Part shown: positions 9,763 through 20,891 of the stretch, in pieces | Layout of the letters: every line of letters starts with the position of its first letter | How positions within the stretch are numbered: the first letter of the stretch is position 1 | Source of the DNA: Strobilurus pachycystidiatus | Lineage: Eukaryota > Basidiomycota > Agaricomycetes > Agaricales > Physalacriaceae | DNA: 64,000 nucleotides | Direction of reading: 5' to 3' | Assembly: GCA_019915135.1 (NCBI GenBank) | Contig: JAHLMK010000005.1 | Location: 620,001-684,000, forward strand | The notes under the pieces: generated by a model | What the model was told of the DNA's origin: nothing | Databases searched by the model: none | The model's input: the letters and a program-made list of their open reading frames with translations, nothing else | Program-made: the position numbers and the translations under genes

Positions 9763-12086
9763 TCATCGGTGGACTGGCCTGATGAAGAGTGGCATCTGGT
9801 TGCCCGCCGCGAGATCGTTCTTCAGAATAGGCCGTTGAACGATGGCGGACTTGCTGCCGATCTCATCCTTGGATACAGCAAGTTCGAATTCGAATGCGCG
9901 GATGAGGGTGAATAGAATGGCTTTCATCCTAAGCATGATGTCTCAATGAGTTGTCTTGCCGCGAGAGAAGATACTCACTCCACGAGCGCAAATCGATACC
10001 CAATGCATGATCGTGGCCCACTCAGGAATGTTGACAGACTAGCCCATACCGCCGGGATTGAGGTCACAGCGTCCGGAACCGCCGCCCATCGCTCTGGTCT
10101 GGGCACCGCCGTCAGGAACACTTCACTGCCCGAAGCATGAGAGACTTTCACTCACTTGAACTCAGCAGCATCTTCTCCCCATAGGACTTTATCGCGGTTC
10201 ATGACAAGGATAGGGATAAAGATCGGATCTCCCTTCGTTATCCTGTGATTGACGTGTGTTGAAAGAGACATGGAGAAGTTGCAAGCGATAGTACGCACTG
10301 TATCGTGTCTCTCGTAACACCTTTCCTGTCCGTATAGGGCTCTTTCAATGGAACGATGTCGTCTTTACCAGCCACTCGGATGGTAGAGGGCACCGGAGGG
10401 TACAAGCGCAAGGTCTCTCGCACCACATAATCGAGGTACGTCAGGGCGTTCAGTTCATCGGAGGTGGGCATATCGGAAGAGACGGATAACAACTCGTCGC
10501 GTAACTGTTTTTGAACTTCGAGGTGTTGAGTCAGTGCGAATAAGGCCCATGTCACTGCGGTGCTGTGGACACGAGGTCAGCGTTCATACTAGGCTGATCT
10601 CACGGGGAATGCATGCCTCGTAGTTTCGTGGCCAGCAGTCAAGAATGTCGGTATCTCTGTAGTATGAACGGTCGTCGGCAAGGATCAGTTCAATGAATGC
10701 GGGACGGGACGTACGTGCTAGCACATCTTCCTCTGTCATCCTCTGACTCTCAGGCAGTTCAGGATCCACGTTGGCTCTGACAAGGACGGAGAGCAAGTCG
10801 CGACCACGCGCAGCCGAGTCCTTGCCTCCATCTGCTTGAACATGTTCCTTGGCGTCAGTTAATAGCTGCCTTCCTATACGATCCATGGTTTCCCTGGCGT
10901 GATCGACTTGTCTGTCTTCGGGTGTTTTCTGGTGATGCATGGTAAGATATCGAACGGGCCCAAGCCGTACACCTACAATAGCATTGAGCGCCGGTATGAA
11001 AACCTTCAAGACATTGAGCGGGTTCGAAAGCGGGTTGTCCACTGCACTGCTGAAGATCTTGGTGAAGGCCGCGTTGAGCTCATTTGTGGTACCATCAGCG
11101 TTCACTGAGTTGAACTGGTAATTGAAACCTTTGTTTGCGCTCGTCAATGACATGCGTTGGCATAGCAGTGGTGCCGCACCTGCGAGGCCGATGATATCCA
11201 AGGTCAATTTGCCCAACCAGGAGAGGACATCAGTGCGCCAAACTCCTTCCGACTCAGACATCTGGACATTCCAAAGATCGCGAAGCTAGTGGGAGATTCA
11301 AGCATGGGCAACGCAAATGAGGTAAGAGCTTACCTGTATACTCTTTTCAAGGAAGATAGGCGCCAGTTCACGAATTTGCACGTTGGAGAACGCAGGATTC
11401 TGGACACAATTGCGCATCGTCAAGCTCTGAGATGGTGATTCGGCGTTGGATTGCGTACCATCACTTTGCGCTACAGTGCGACGTTTGAGTCAATGACTAG
11501 CGTGGGACGTTCGCTTGGGAAACCTTACTTGTTGTTTGTGCTGTTCTCCTTCAACAATGAGGATGCCTGCCACATGAAAAGTCCAATCATGATTCGGGAA
11601 TGGAGTGATGTCAGTACTGACCATTACCGAAGATACGACCGAGACCGGAGCGAGTAAGTTCAGGTTTTGGATAGTCATAGGCATTCATCAAGATATGGGT
11701 CAGAGCTTTTGTGTCCGAGGTAATCAGTCTACTTCTCTATAGACTCGAACGTTCAAGATCTGCGCAAACAAGTTGAGAGGGAGACTCACGCCGAGGAAGC
11801 CATTATAGATGAGAGTCTTTCCGTATTCAGATATCCACAGTTCATGCATCACTGAGTTGTCCTAGACATTGTCGCTCAGTCGTAAGTAAAGCCGCCTTTC
11901 GGAATAGCTACACACAGCTTTGATGATCTCTTTAAAATTCCCGAAAAGCCAGTGAGAGCTTTTTGGACCTGGGAGAAGTCGCAGCGGAGAAGCCCATTGG
12001 CGGTACAGATAGGTGATGGCTTTGTAAAGTCCATAGAGAATTGGCAGACAGAGGAGTTGGAGTAGGAGATGCATGTCAAGTGTCAA
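9763..12086 (-). CDS. cytochrome P450 monooxygenase
   Basis: A membrane-anchored P450 reads from a hydrophobic N-terminal helix ([18 protein letters not shown]) and the [14 protein letters not shown] proline hinge through the whole fold. The I-helix oxygen-binding motif is [18 protein letters not shown], the K-helix ExxR is [11 protein letters not shown], the PERF-type motif is KPERW, and the heme loop [17 protein letters not shown] carries the cysteine ligand. The gene has many short introns. The one that splits the I-helix codon (10563-10616) starts with GC rather than GT, and no frame-keeping GT site is available. An ATG at 12074, in the same frame, is an alternative start. Substrate and family number cannot be assigned from sequence alone. 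It sits alone among housekeeping genes, with no biosynthetic cluster around it. Confidence 0.88.
10563..10616 (-). other. probable GC-AG intron in the P450 gene
   Basis: Reading on the minus strand, the exon ends ACGAG and the intron begins GCATGC and ends CCACAG, 54 bases later. Splicing joins the I-helix as GHETTSTAVTW, matching the family consensus. The nearest GT donor (GTGAGA, 12 bases into this intron) would shift the frame. Confidence 0.65.
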
Positions 12087-12553
12087 GGTACCACAACATA
12101 CAAAGCTAAGTTATATACTTATACAGCCGACACGTAGCGTGTAGCCAACGGCAGGACTATTGATCAGTGATGAGAAAGAGGAAGAATGTCATAGGCTCTC
12201 ACGAGATGTCGTTGACGTGAATCTCCGAGATGCCCGCATGCTCCCGCGGGCCGTGGCTCAAGCGCTTTTGGATTCAGCATATCCGTGCCAGCTCCGTCTA
12301 CGCATTATATTCATCGATCAGCGCAGCATCCTCCTGCCTCTGCTTCTAACGATAGAATTGCCTCCTCCACGGTCCACCCATCCGAAAATCTCATCGTTGT
12401 CCTCTTCCTCAGACTCGGCCTGCAGAATCGGGTTCGTAGATGTGGTCGACGCGTCCGCACAGCCGAACCTTTGATATGATGAAACCATTCACCAAAACCC
12501 AGCCAAAACCCATAAACCAAAACATTTGCTAATCTAAATACACACGTCGCGGT
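12087..12553. other. intergenic region between P450 start and LeuRS stop
   Basis: About 470 bases hold the P450 promoter and the LeuRS 3' region. I see no gene or repeat here. Confidence 0.5.
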
Positions 12554-15500
12554 CTAAACATTGCGATACTCGAAAGCAGGACAACCGGGTTCTGAGGTGT
12601 CTATGATCGTCTTCGTGTAACCGTGCTCACCAACCTTAGGCAAAGCCTCCTCCACCGACATCACATCAGCATCCACCAGATTCAAGGTCTTCTTCAAATA
12701 AGACAGCATCTGGTTCAAGACCTCGCTCTCTGAGAACAACAAGGTTCGGTTGAACGCCGTCTCTGCGCCAAATTGTGAGATGCGTTTCTAGGGTACTCCA
12801 ATTAGTGAGGTGTCACAGGATTAAGATGGATGCGAGCTCACTTTGAAACCTTGAATGAACGGCATAGCACGCTTGTCCTTTATGAGGCCCTGCTCAACCA
12901 ACAACTGCTTCACCTTGGCATCGTCGACCTTGTCGGCTTCCGCAGCGTAGCTGTCCTTGACGATCTGGACACAAGTGTTCTGCCACTCGGGGAAGGTACT
13001 CGCGACATACACCCGCACGCTCTTCGGCTTCTTGGGATCGAACATCGACTCATCCTTCTTCCCTTTGCCCTTCTTGTTCATCATCTTCAACAGCGCCGTC
13101 TCCGCATCGCGAATCATCTTCGTCGTGCCGCGCATGTACTGCCCAGCCTCAATCGACACTCGGTCGACGGGCCGCGCCGGCGTAGGCCACAACGCCAACT
13201 GGATGGACTTGGGCTCCTTCAGGATGGCGGTCCAGATGTGTTCGGCAAAGTGAGGCGCGATGGGTGTGACCAACAACGCGGCGATCTTGATCCAGTACAT
13301 GACCAGGTCGGCGTGCATGCCAATATCGGTGGTCACTTCGCGGTACCAGTCCCTAGCGCTCTGTAATTCGTAGAAACCGAACTTCAAGGCATCCTTGTAA
13401 TTTGTGCTATTTTCTCTCTCTTCAGCGATTGCAGATGCGGTATGAGATGATAAACTCACTCATCGTAGTGCTTCTTGGTGATGTTGATCAACTCGTTGAC
13501 TTCTTCCTCGAAGACATTGTCGTGGTACGCCCTAGGACCATGGCGGAGGCCGGATTGATCGTTAACCATTTCCTGGATGAGAATATGAATATCGAGCGCT
13601 CGGGGAGAGGCGACATTTTCACTAACCTCGCACCATTGGACCAATGTGTGCACACGCAAGATGTTGGCGTTAGCTGTCTTCTCCTCAAAGTTGGCATCCT
13701 CAACGCCATCGCCAGCATCAGCCAACGACAGCCGCGTCGCGTCTGCACCAAACTTCTCAACCGCCTCCCGCAAGGTCAGAGAGTTACCCGTGCTCTTCGA
13801 CATCTTCTTGCCGTTCAACATCAAGTGCCCGTTCGTGCGCATGCTCAACGGAAACTTGTCCTCGGGGAACAAGGCGACGTGGTTGTACAAGCAGAACGTC
13901 AAGTGGTTGTTGATCAGGTCCTTGGCGGACGACCGGATGTCGAAGGGGTAGAAGTACTCGTACTCATGTTTCAGAGCATCGACCTTGTCTTGTGGTATGG
14001 TCGAGTTTGCGGGCCATGGTCCATTGCAGAAGATGTATTCCCAGATTTCGTCAATCATTTGGTCGGCGGTGATCCCCAAGGGACCGGGCTTGGTGCCGTC
14101 TATGCTGTTCTCTGCCGGTAAAGTCAGCAAATACACGAAGAATCACGAGCAGGTATCCGCACCGTGCAACAACTGGGCGACAGTGTAGTAGCACATATAG
14201 ATGGTCGAGTCACTCAGAGACTCCACCATGAAATGAGGGTCCCAGGGCAAGTCAGAGCCCAACCCATACGTACGTGCACAAGCCCACTTGTTCAACCAAG
14301 CCAAGGTCTTCTCAAAGGCATTCCGAGTTTCGGGGATGTACATCTGCATTTTGGCGACCATCCTGTCGCCTTGCATGAGTTCAGATGCGCTGGCTGTAGA
14401 ACAGGAACGTACTTCTCAGTCTGTGCGCGCCATTCGGTCTCACCGTAATCCAAGTACCACTGGTCCATCAATGCGACGACACACTCATCCGCACTTCGCG
14501 ACGTGACCAATCCCTCCGGCTCTGCGTACGCAAACGCCACCCCAGTCTCAATCATGTCGTTCCGAACTTTGGGCTTAGCAATTTGCACGCTCTCGCCCGC
14601 GTACTTTCCGTATGACATCGTGCCGTTATAGAACCCTTCCTTGTAGGCAATCTCCTTCGCCTCCGCCAGCTGTTTGGTGTCCTTCTGGGACAGGATCTTC
14701 AACTCCTTCACTACAGCAGGCGCGATCATATCACCATAAGTCGGTGTCGAAATCAAGGGGACGGGGTCGAAGGCGGCCCAGGAAGGATCGATCTTATAGT
14801 ATTCGTGCTTTTTGCGCAAGTCAGTCAGGGTCTGGAAATCGTCGGGGGAGTCGGATGGGACGGAAGTGACCACGCCAGTACCCTTGGTGGCCAACACGTT
14901 GTCCATAGGTAAGACGTAGACTTCGGGGTAGACGGAGTTGGGAGCCTTGATCTTCGTGCCGATGATGGATGCACCTGGAATGTCGACCAGGCTGACTATC
15001 TCACCTCGGCTGGCGGTAATTCCTTGGAAGGCCATGTTGCGAATCGCGCGGGTTGTACACACGAATGCCTCTTGGTCATTGACCGCGAAGACACCGTATT
15101 TGATGGCAGTACCAACAAAGCAGTTTGTCTGGCCATACCTAACAATAATTGAGCAAGCCATCCTTAAGAATCAGGCCGAGAGCATACATTGTTTCTGGTC
15201 GCAAAGTGGCGGCAACCAAGTAGACTTTGCGTCCACCAACCTTGCCGTCAACGATTGCCTTTGCAGCAGGACTCCAGTCAACAACCTCCATCTTGATTCC
15301 AGTGTATTCCTGGGGACCAACACCCTCTCCGTCCTGTCGATCGTGGTCCATACAGGGCTGGCCGTCCTTGGGACTGTAGATCGTATACCGCTCGCCAAAT
15401 TTTATCTTGTCCAACTTGTACAGCTTGTTGACCTGCCACCGCACGAACGCATCAAAGTAGGGGTTTGCCTTTGTGGTCATGAAGGTGCGACGCCAGTCTA

Positions 15501-16302
15501 TCCGCGAACCAAACGCGTTGTGATCGTTCTGTGGCCAAGTCAAATGGAAGTCAAAGTCCCAAGAGAGAAGGACGAACAACAGCAATTGGAGGGAAGTATT
15601 TCAGCCAATGATACGGATCCGCGAATTGCTTGATATCGGCTCTTGGGACACCAATGGACTCCATGATTTGGAACTGATACGTGTGGCCGGTCGACTTTGA
15701 CTGCAATTTCCCCTTCTTGGCCTTGGACTTGTCGATGGGATCACCACTGGGCGCAACCACCTCTTTTTCCTTCTCCTCGGCCTCAGCCTCAATCTGCGCC
15801 TGGACGGTTTCGTAGTTTTCAAAGTCGGGACCAAACAGTTCGATTTCGCGGATGATTTTGTCTGCGGCTGCCTACAGTAGTTTCAGTCATAGTATTGGTG
15901 AGGAGAACATGATTGCGCACCTTTATAGGCATGCCTGTGACGTGGAAGCCATGGGGGAACAGGACTCGCTTCCCCAACATGCGCTGGTATCCGGCCGCAA
16001 ACTCAATCTTGGAGATGGTAAACGCATGCCCCAAGTGCAGGCTGCCGTTCATGTAGGGGAATGGGAAGTTTCCGAACCACTTGGGGTGCTTTTCCAGGAT
16101 ATCTGCCTTGGACAGACCCTTCAGTTCCTCGGCGGACGGCGCGTTGACTTCGAATAGATGTTCGTCCTGCCATCTCGCCTGGTATTTCTTTTCCAGCGCC
16201 ACCAGCTGGTCGCGCTTACCTGTCTGCCCAAAACATGGTAAACTTCCACAGAAACGACGGCGAGAATGAGCATACCTGCGCTAACTCTATGGTGCTAGCC
16301 AT
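12554..16302 (-). CDS. leucyl-tRNA synthetase, cytosolic
   Basis: A class I synthetase that charges tRNA-Leu in the cytosol (yeast Cdc60 type), about 1,090 residues. The ATP-binding HIGH-type motif is [13 protein letters not shown] in the second exon. The CP1 editing domain shows [16 protein letters not shown], formed by splicing, and [15 protein letters not shown] with the editing aspartate. The KMSKS loop is intact (KKMSKSTGN). The C-terminal extension runs to EYRNV. At least eight short introns are present, and the first exon codes for only nine residues (MASTIELAQ, 27 bases). One acceptor near 14360 must be the AG of GGCGACAG, giving [11 protein letters not shown] in frame. No catalytic residue appears lost. 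A Gcn4-like site lies 147 bases upstream of the start, consistent with amino-acid control of synthetases. Confidence 0.95.
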
Positions 16303-16896
16303 GGAGGAGGAAAATCGATGCAAAAATAATGTACAAGAACGGGAAAGTCGCGCAGTGATAATCGTGATCCGATGGGCTTATTCCCGAATCAGGACTCGAG
16401 GCCCAAATTCAGGTCGTCTTGCAGGCGTAATCGATGGTATCGTTGAGAGTGAGTCACGGCACAAGGACATTTTTGAATAATTCCCAAATCTTATCTTATC
16501 TGTGGCTGTGCAGGCGCTCTGACTTGGCTTGACTCGCACTCAATTACTGTATCAGTCTGTATGCAAGCGAAGAAATTCGGGACGGGCTGTGTACACCTGT
16601 CAGTCAGATTGGCTATGTATTGAAGTAGATTTTTGTCAGTGAGCTACATTCTCACATCCACTACTTGACGCGCTAGTACTAGTACAATGATGCCGACATT
16701 ATACCACAAGCGACACTTGGCCGCTTCAACTGGATCAATTGTGCCATCGTCACCGGGTTCTAAATACTGCAACCATCAAGTGTTTCCGAACAAGAATCTG
16801 TACATGTAGTCTTAAAGGCCCGAGTAGAACGCCCTCGAGAGGCAATAAAGTCCAAAGCTATCTGTTATTCGCGAAGAAAGTCCACGCAAAGCGCCT
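16303..16896. other. intergenic region between LeuRS start and SQS1 stop
   Basis: The 594-base gap carries the LeuRS promoter, including the bZIP-like site at 16449-16457, and the SQS1 3' region. No other gene is supported. Confidence 0.55.
16449..16457 (+). promoter_or_regulatory. Gcn4/CPC1-like site upstream of LeuRS
   Basis: GTGAGTCAC (its complement is GTGACTCAC) fits the bZIP consensus RTGACTCAY of yeast Gcn4 and Neurospora CPC1. It lies about 147 bases upstream of the leucyl-tRNA synthetase start codon. General amino-acid control commonly regulates synthetase genes in fungi. Binding here is inferred. Confidence 0.5.
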
Positions 16897-19800
16897 TCAC
16901 TTGGTAGCACCAAGACCCAGCTTGGTGTTTTTGATCACGGCAGTCAAGGGATCCTTCAGCGCCCTCTCCTCCGATATACCGATATGTGTACCCTCAGCCC
17001 ATCCCATTGATGCCAGCATCTTGAAGCCGATATTAGTCTGGCCAATCTTGGGCGCTTCCTATTCCAAAAGATCAACATTCATCGTCCAAGGCAATCAATA
17101 ATCAAGTCACAAACCTTCCCGACCTCATCTCCTTCCTTATGACGAGGCATGCGTGCGCTCTCTTTGCCCTTGCCCTTACCTTTCCCACTACCAGCCCAGT
17201 CCGTCCAGTCCGCTCCCGACCCTCCTCGCGCGCCCATGATCCGTAACACCTTACTGACCTTCTTCTCGTCCACGCGTCCCTCCCCAGTACGCGTCGACTT
17301 TGACAAGGTGATATAGCGCGCGTCACCCTTGCCTTTACTGGTGCTGCTCAAGCCGAATGCCCACGCCAGCTCATGCACATTCTTCCTCGTCTGTTTATTC
17401 GTCGGGGGCAGACTGATCGTCGTCGGTCCTCCGAGATCCGCTATGAAGCGGCGAATCTGCTGTACGAGCGTCGTTGGATCAATGATCCTGTTGGGCAGTA
17501 CAACAATTGTGGGGTCCAGGCCAGCCGCCGCCAGCATAGCCTTTCTTCCCTTCTTGCCACCTTTCTTCTGCGAAAGAGGGTCCGCAGCTGCCATGAGTTT
17601 TTCCAGTTCGCGTTCGCGTTTTCTGTCGGCTTTCTTTTTGCGGTCTTTCTCCCATTGACCTTGCAGTTCGGGGGGAATATCTTTGTATTTATCTTTTCGT
17701 TTACCTGGAGGCAAAGGTCAGAGCTAGCTTAGGGTTGGTTCGCAGACGTACGAGCTGGCTTGCCCCAATCTTCATCTTCATCGTCGATATCGAAGTCACC
17801 ATTTTCGATGGCCCTGAAGATCTTCTTGCGCTGGCCACGATCCTCGGCAGCAGCATTTTCTAGGATATCCTAGAGAAAGTTGAGTCAGGTTAGATTCAAG
17901 CTCTAATGCGACGTACCTCAAGATGGGCAAAGAAGTCGTCATCTTGCTCTGCCCAAGATTTGTTGTAAATGTCGTCAAGATCCTCGCTATCATCATCGTC
18001 GGCCTTTGCCTTCCCTTTGCCTTTGCCTTTCCCATTCGCCTGTGATCCCAAGCGTAGACGCTGCAACCGTGCTTGAAAACTGCTATCGGGGCTATAGTCC
18101 TCATCACTATCGGCCATCATGTCGTCTTCCTCCTGTTCAATGACTTTCGTGACTTCGTCATCCTCGTCGCTCTCTTCGCTCGAAGTGTCATCACTGTCCT
18201 CCTCCGAGTCCTCATCTTCCAGCCGCATCCTCTCCTCGTCAGCGACATCGCCCATTGACTTCCACTCCCCGTCGATACCCATAGCGAAGCGCCTCATAGC
18301 ATCGACGTCGAGCTCCAACTCTGGATCGACGTCCATGTCCCCGGCGTCATCAGCGACCTCCCCACCGTCTGAATCTCCCCAATCGACATCAGAGTCTCCC
18401 CGCCTACGTTGGTCCTCTCTAGGGTCCCGTCGATTATTGTCGAACAGCTGCGCTTCAGCGACGTCAGCGGCACGATCAGCGAATGACCCAACGGCTTTTC
18501 TGTTCCTTCGGCGCTCGAACAGCTTGTTCTTGGTAGCACTCCGTCCAGGGTGCGGGAGACGCGCGATCTTCGACGGAGACGGAGTGAACACCGTTTGGCG
18601 AGGCGTAGACGCACGAGACCTAGGGAGAGGTGCTTCGTATACAATTATGTCGTCGTCATCGGCGCCCAAAGGTGCGGTAGTACTGGTATAAGCCAGACTG
18701 AGGGGAACAGGCGATGGTTCCGTATCGATGAAGAATAAGGGCGCCTCTTCAGCATCAGATGGGTCTGCATTGATGGTGGAAGAGTCCGCAATGATGCTAG
18801 AGGAGATATCTGCGGCGATAGATGAGGGTTCTGCTGTGACAGAGGGCGCATCTGAAGAAGATGGCGCTTCGACCGAAGAGGGAACTGCTTCAGCCGTTGA
18901 TTGCGCCTGTTCCGTAGTAAGATCTGGTTCTACGACAAGCGCTGGCTCGTCCACCAGGAGTGTTGTATATGTGGTTTCCGAGGCGATAATTGCCGCCTCG
19001 CTAGAGTCTAAAATCGTTGTAATATTGGTTTCGTGCACGAGCGTCACAGGTGCTTCCACTATGAGGTTGGCGGCAGCTTCAGCAACTTCCTGTAAGTCGA
19101 CAGCGACCTCTTCACCAGGCATGACCTCTTCTACAGTCATTGACTCTTCCTGCTTGGCGTGACGCGTCAAGTCCTCGACGTCAACCTGCATAGTTGATTG
19201 TGAAGGCGGATTGAAGACACCAGTAAACCTTTCTTCGGCATCCATTTGTTGTGTGATCCTAGAGGTGGGATTGAACACGGCCTCTCTATCCACCTTTGCT
19301 TGGAAAGTAGAGAGATCGTTGAAGTCAATTTCTTCGAGGCCATCGTCAGAATTAGACTCGCTTTCCACGACAGGTGCGGGTCGGTTGAAGGCACCACTGA
19401 ACACCCGTGCAACTTGGTTGGCAGTGGGCACATGGCTCTCTTCCTTGTCGTCTACAGATGGCGGGTTCAATTGATGAGAGGATTTGGATGGTTGTCTACG
19501 CACCGACATCTTCAACGACAGGCTTCAGTATTTCCTCTTCCTCCTGGAATAAAAATGGAGCAGCCTTGGAAGGCACGAACGTGATGGGACGCAGGTACGG
19601 CCGATCCTCGTAGAGCAGATTGGAGAGCGTTCCCAACGGATTTGAGCGGCCGCCCCGACCACCACGTCCGCCTCTTGGGGAGCCGTTTACTGGCGGTGAT
19701 CCAAGGCCGCGCTTGGAGCCACGACCTCTCCCTCGTGGAGTATTCGTCCCACTGTTGCCGCCATCTAGTGATCCCGTCCTTAGAAAATGATGATTGAATA

Positions 19801-19979
19801 GGAATTGCCATACACAGTTGCGTGAATATTTGCGATTCAGCATCATCGTTGCTGTTATTGTATCCGCCGCGCCCTGTCCCGCGTCCGCCGCGCCCTCTTC
19901 CCCGTCCTCTTGCGCGTCCAGCACCGCGTCCATTGTTGCCTCGTCCTCGTCCTCGTGGTTGCCCGTTGCCGCGGTTCAT
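16897..19979 (-). CDS. SQS1: R3H and G-patch protein, Sqs1-like
   Basis: Yeast Sqs1/Pfa1 activates the DEAH helicase Prp43 through its G-patch in splicing and ribosome assembly. The N-terminus is an RG-rich tract (RGRGRGNNGRGAGRARGRG), followed by the PYLRPITFVPS block and a long Ser/Glu/Asp-rich region with several highly acidic stretches. Next come the DILENAAAEDRG segment, a lysine-rich coiled helix, an R3H-type nucleic-acid-binding region (NVHELAWAFGL, then GDARYITLSKS) and a C-terminal G-patch (NIGFKMLASMGWAEG, ending LGLGATK). Introns lie near 19765-19803, 19450-19500, 17880-17920, 17705-17755 and 17050-17110. The ATG at 19979 directly precedes the RG-rich tract. The last exon, which adds the G-patch, was found by splicing the preceding GTTTGT donor. 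Confidence 0.88.
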
Positions 19980-20222
19980 GGATGTCAAGATCAAGGATAT
20001 GCCGGGCTCTTATATGGTTGGACAATGTCTATCGATAGCGAAAATTGAAGTCGGGACTGTTGGAGGTAGCAAGTCAAGCAGATTGTCGGCTAGTCTCCCT
20101 TAGTCAGCCTACTATTAGCCGCAACAAGCGCCGTTTATAGTAATTATCGGCCGGGTCAGCACCGTCCGGCGTTTTCTTTGCTCATAATCCGGTCAACACC
20201 AGGTCAAAGTCAGTCTCCACAT

Positions 20223-20324
20223 GGCACTTTGCCGGAGTGGTTAACGGGATGGCCTGCTATTGCGTAAGCTCATTACGTAAGCCATTGGACTTTGTCCGCG
20301 TGAGTTCGACTCTCACAGGTGTCG
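20223..20324 (+). tRNA. tRNA-Ser(GCU) with a 20-base intron
   Basis: The acceptor stem GGCACTT pairs with AGGTGTC at 20317-20323 (two G-U pairs), with discriminator G at 20324. The D arm is CCGGAGTGGTTAACGG. The anticodon stem ATGGC/GCCAT is perfect and brackets loop bases CTGCTA, so the anticodon is GCT at 20256-20258. The intron, 20260-20279, sits at the canonical 37/38 position and contains AGC, complementary to the anticodon. A long variable arm (GGAC-TTT-GTCC) is the class II feature expected for serine. The T arm is GTGAG-TTCGACT-CTCAC. Confidence 0.93.
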
Positions 20325-20325
20325 G

Positions 20326-20330
20326 TTTTT
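20326..20330 (+). terminator. RNA polymerase III terminator of tRNA-Ser
   Basis: A run of five T residues begins two bases after the discriminator, the usual Pol III stop signal. Confidence 0.7.
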
Positions 20331-20891
20331 GCTCAATCTGTGGGCACAGCACTGTGGCGCAATAATCAACCCTTATCTCGACGAACAAACGAAAGGAAAA
20401 GCCTCAACTCGACACGATCACTTTTGGATGACCTTCCCAAATGGGACAAGAATGATCGAAGTCCGGTGGGTGACCAAAGGCCGGTATTGTACTCACTGGG
20501 AACTTAGGAAGCAGAATAGGACGGTGTTTGATAACGTCGCATTGTACGACGGCGAGCATTGCGTTAAGCCGAACGGCAAGATTGAAATTTGAAACCTGAA
20601 TGGCGGGCGCACGATTCAGACGCCCTGGGGCCTGGGTCACTGACTGACAGTGGGCACTACCCCTCAGTCAAGTACATGTACAAGCACCGTTACAAACTCC
20701 ACCATTCGCCATCGTCGACGGTTCGACTCGCTTCCATTGCTAGCAATGGCTGATATCGCCACTGAAGTTGCGGCACCCTGATAATGTTTCCGACAACAGT
20801 GAGTCTTCTTAATTAGATTCCAAGTCTTGTAAATATAGAAAGGTGTATGTGGTAGCGTAGCAATGATAGGAAACAAACACATATAACACAC
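20331..20891. other. intergenic region between tRNA-Ser and AUR1
   Basis: This holds one 54-codon frame from an ATG at 20428 to a stop at 20592 (MTFPNGTRMIEVRWVT...) with no recognisable family. It could be a decayed fragment or chance. The remainder looks like the 3' region of AUR1. Confidence 0.4.

Noticed and set aside
9763..12086. A secondary-metabolite cluster around the P450
   Set aside because: Its neighbours are DBR1 and leucyl-tRNA synthetase; no synthase, transporter or cluster regulator is adjacent. The Zn2Cys6 gene is 45 kb away.
13402..14121. A 239-codon plus-strand frame
   Set aside because: It is antisense to conserved leucyl-tRNA synthetase exons, has no motif and is a shadow.
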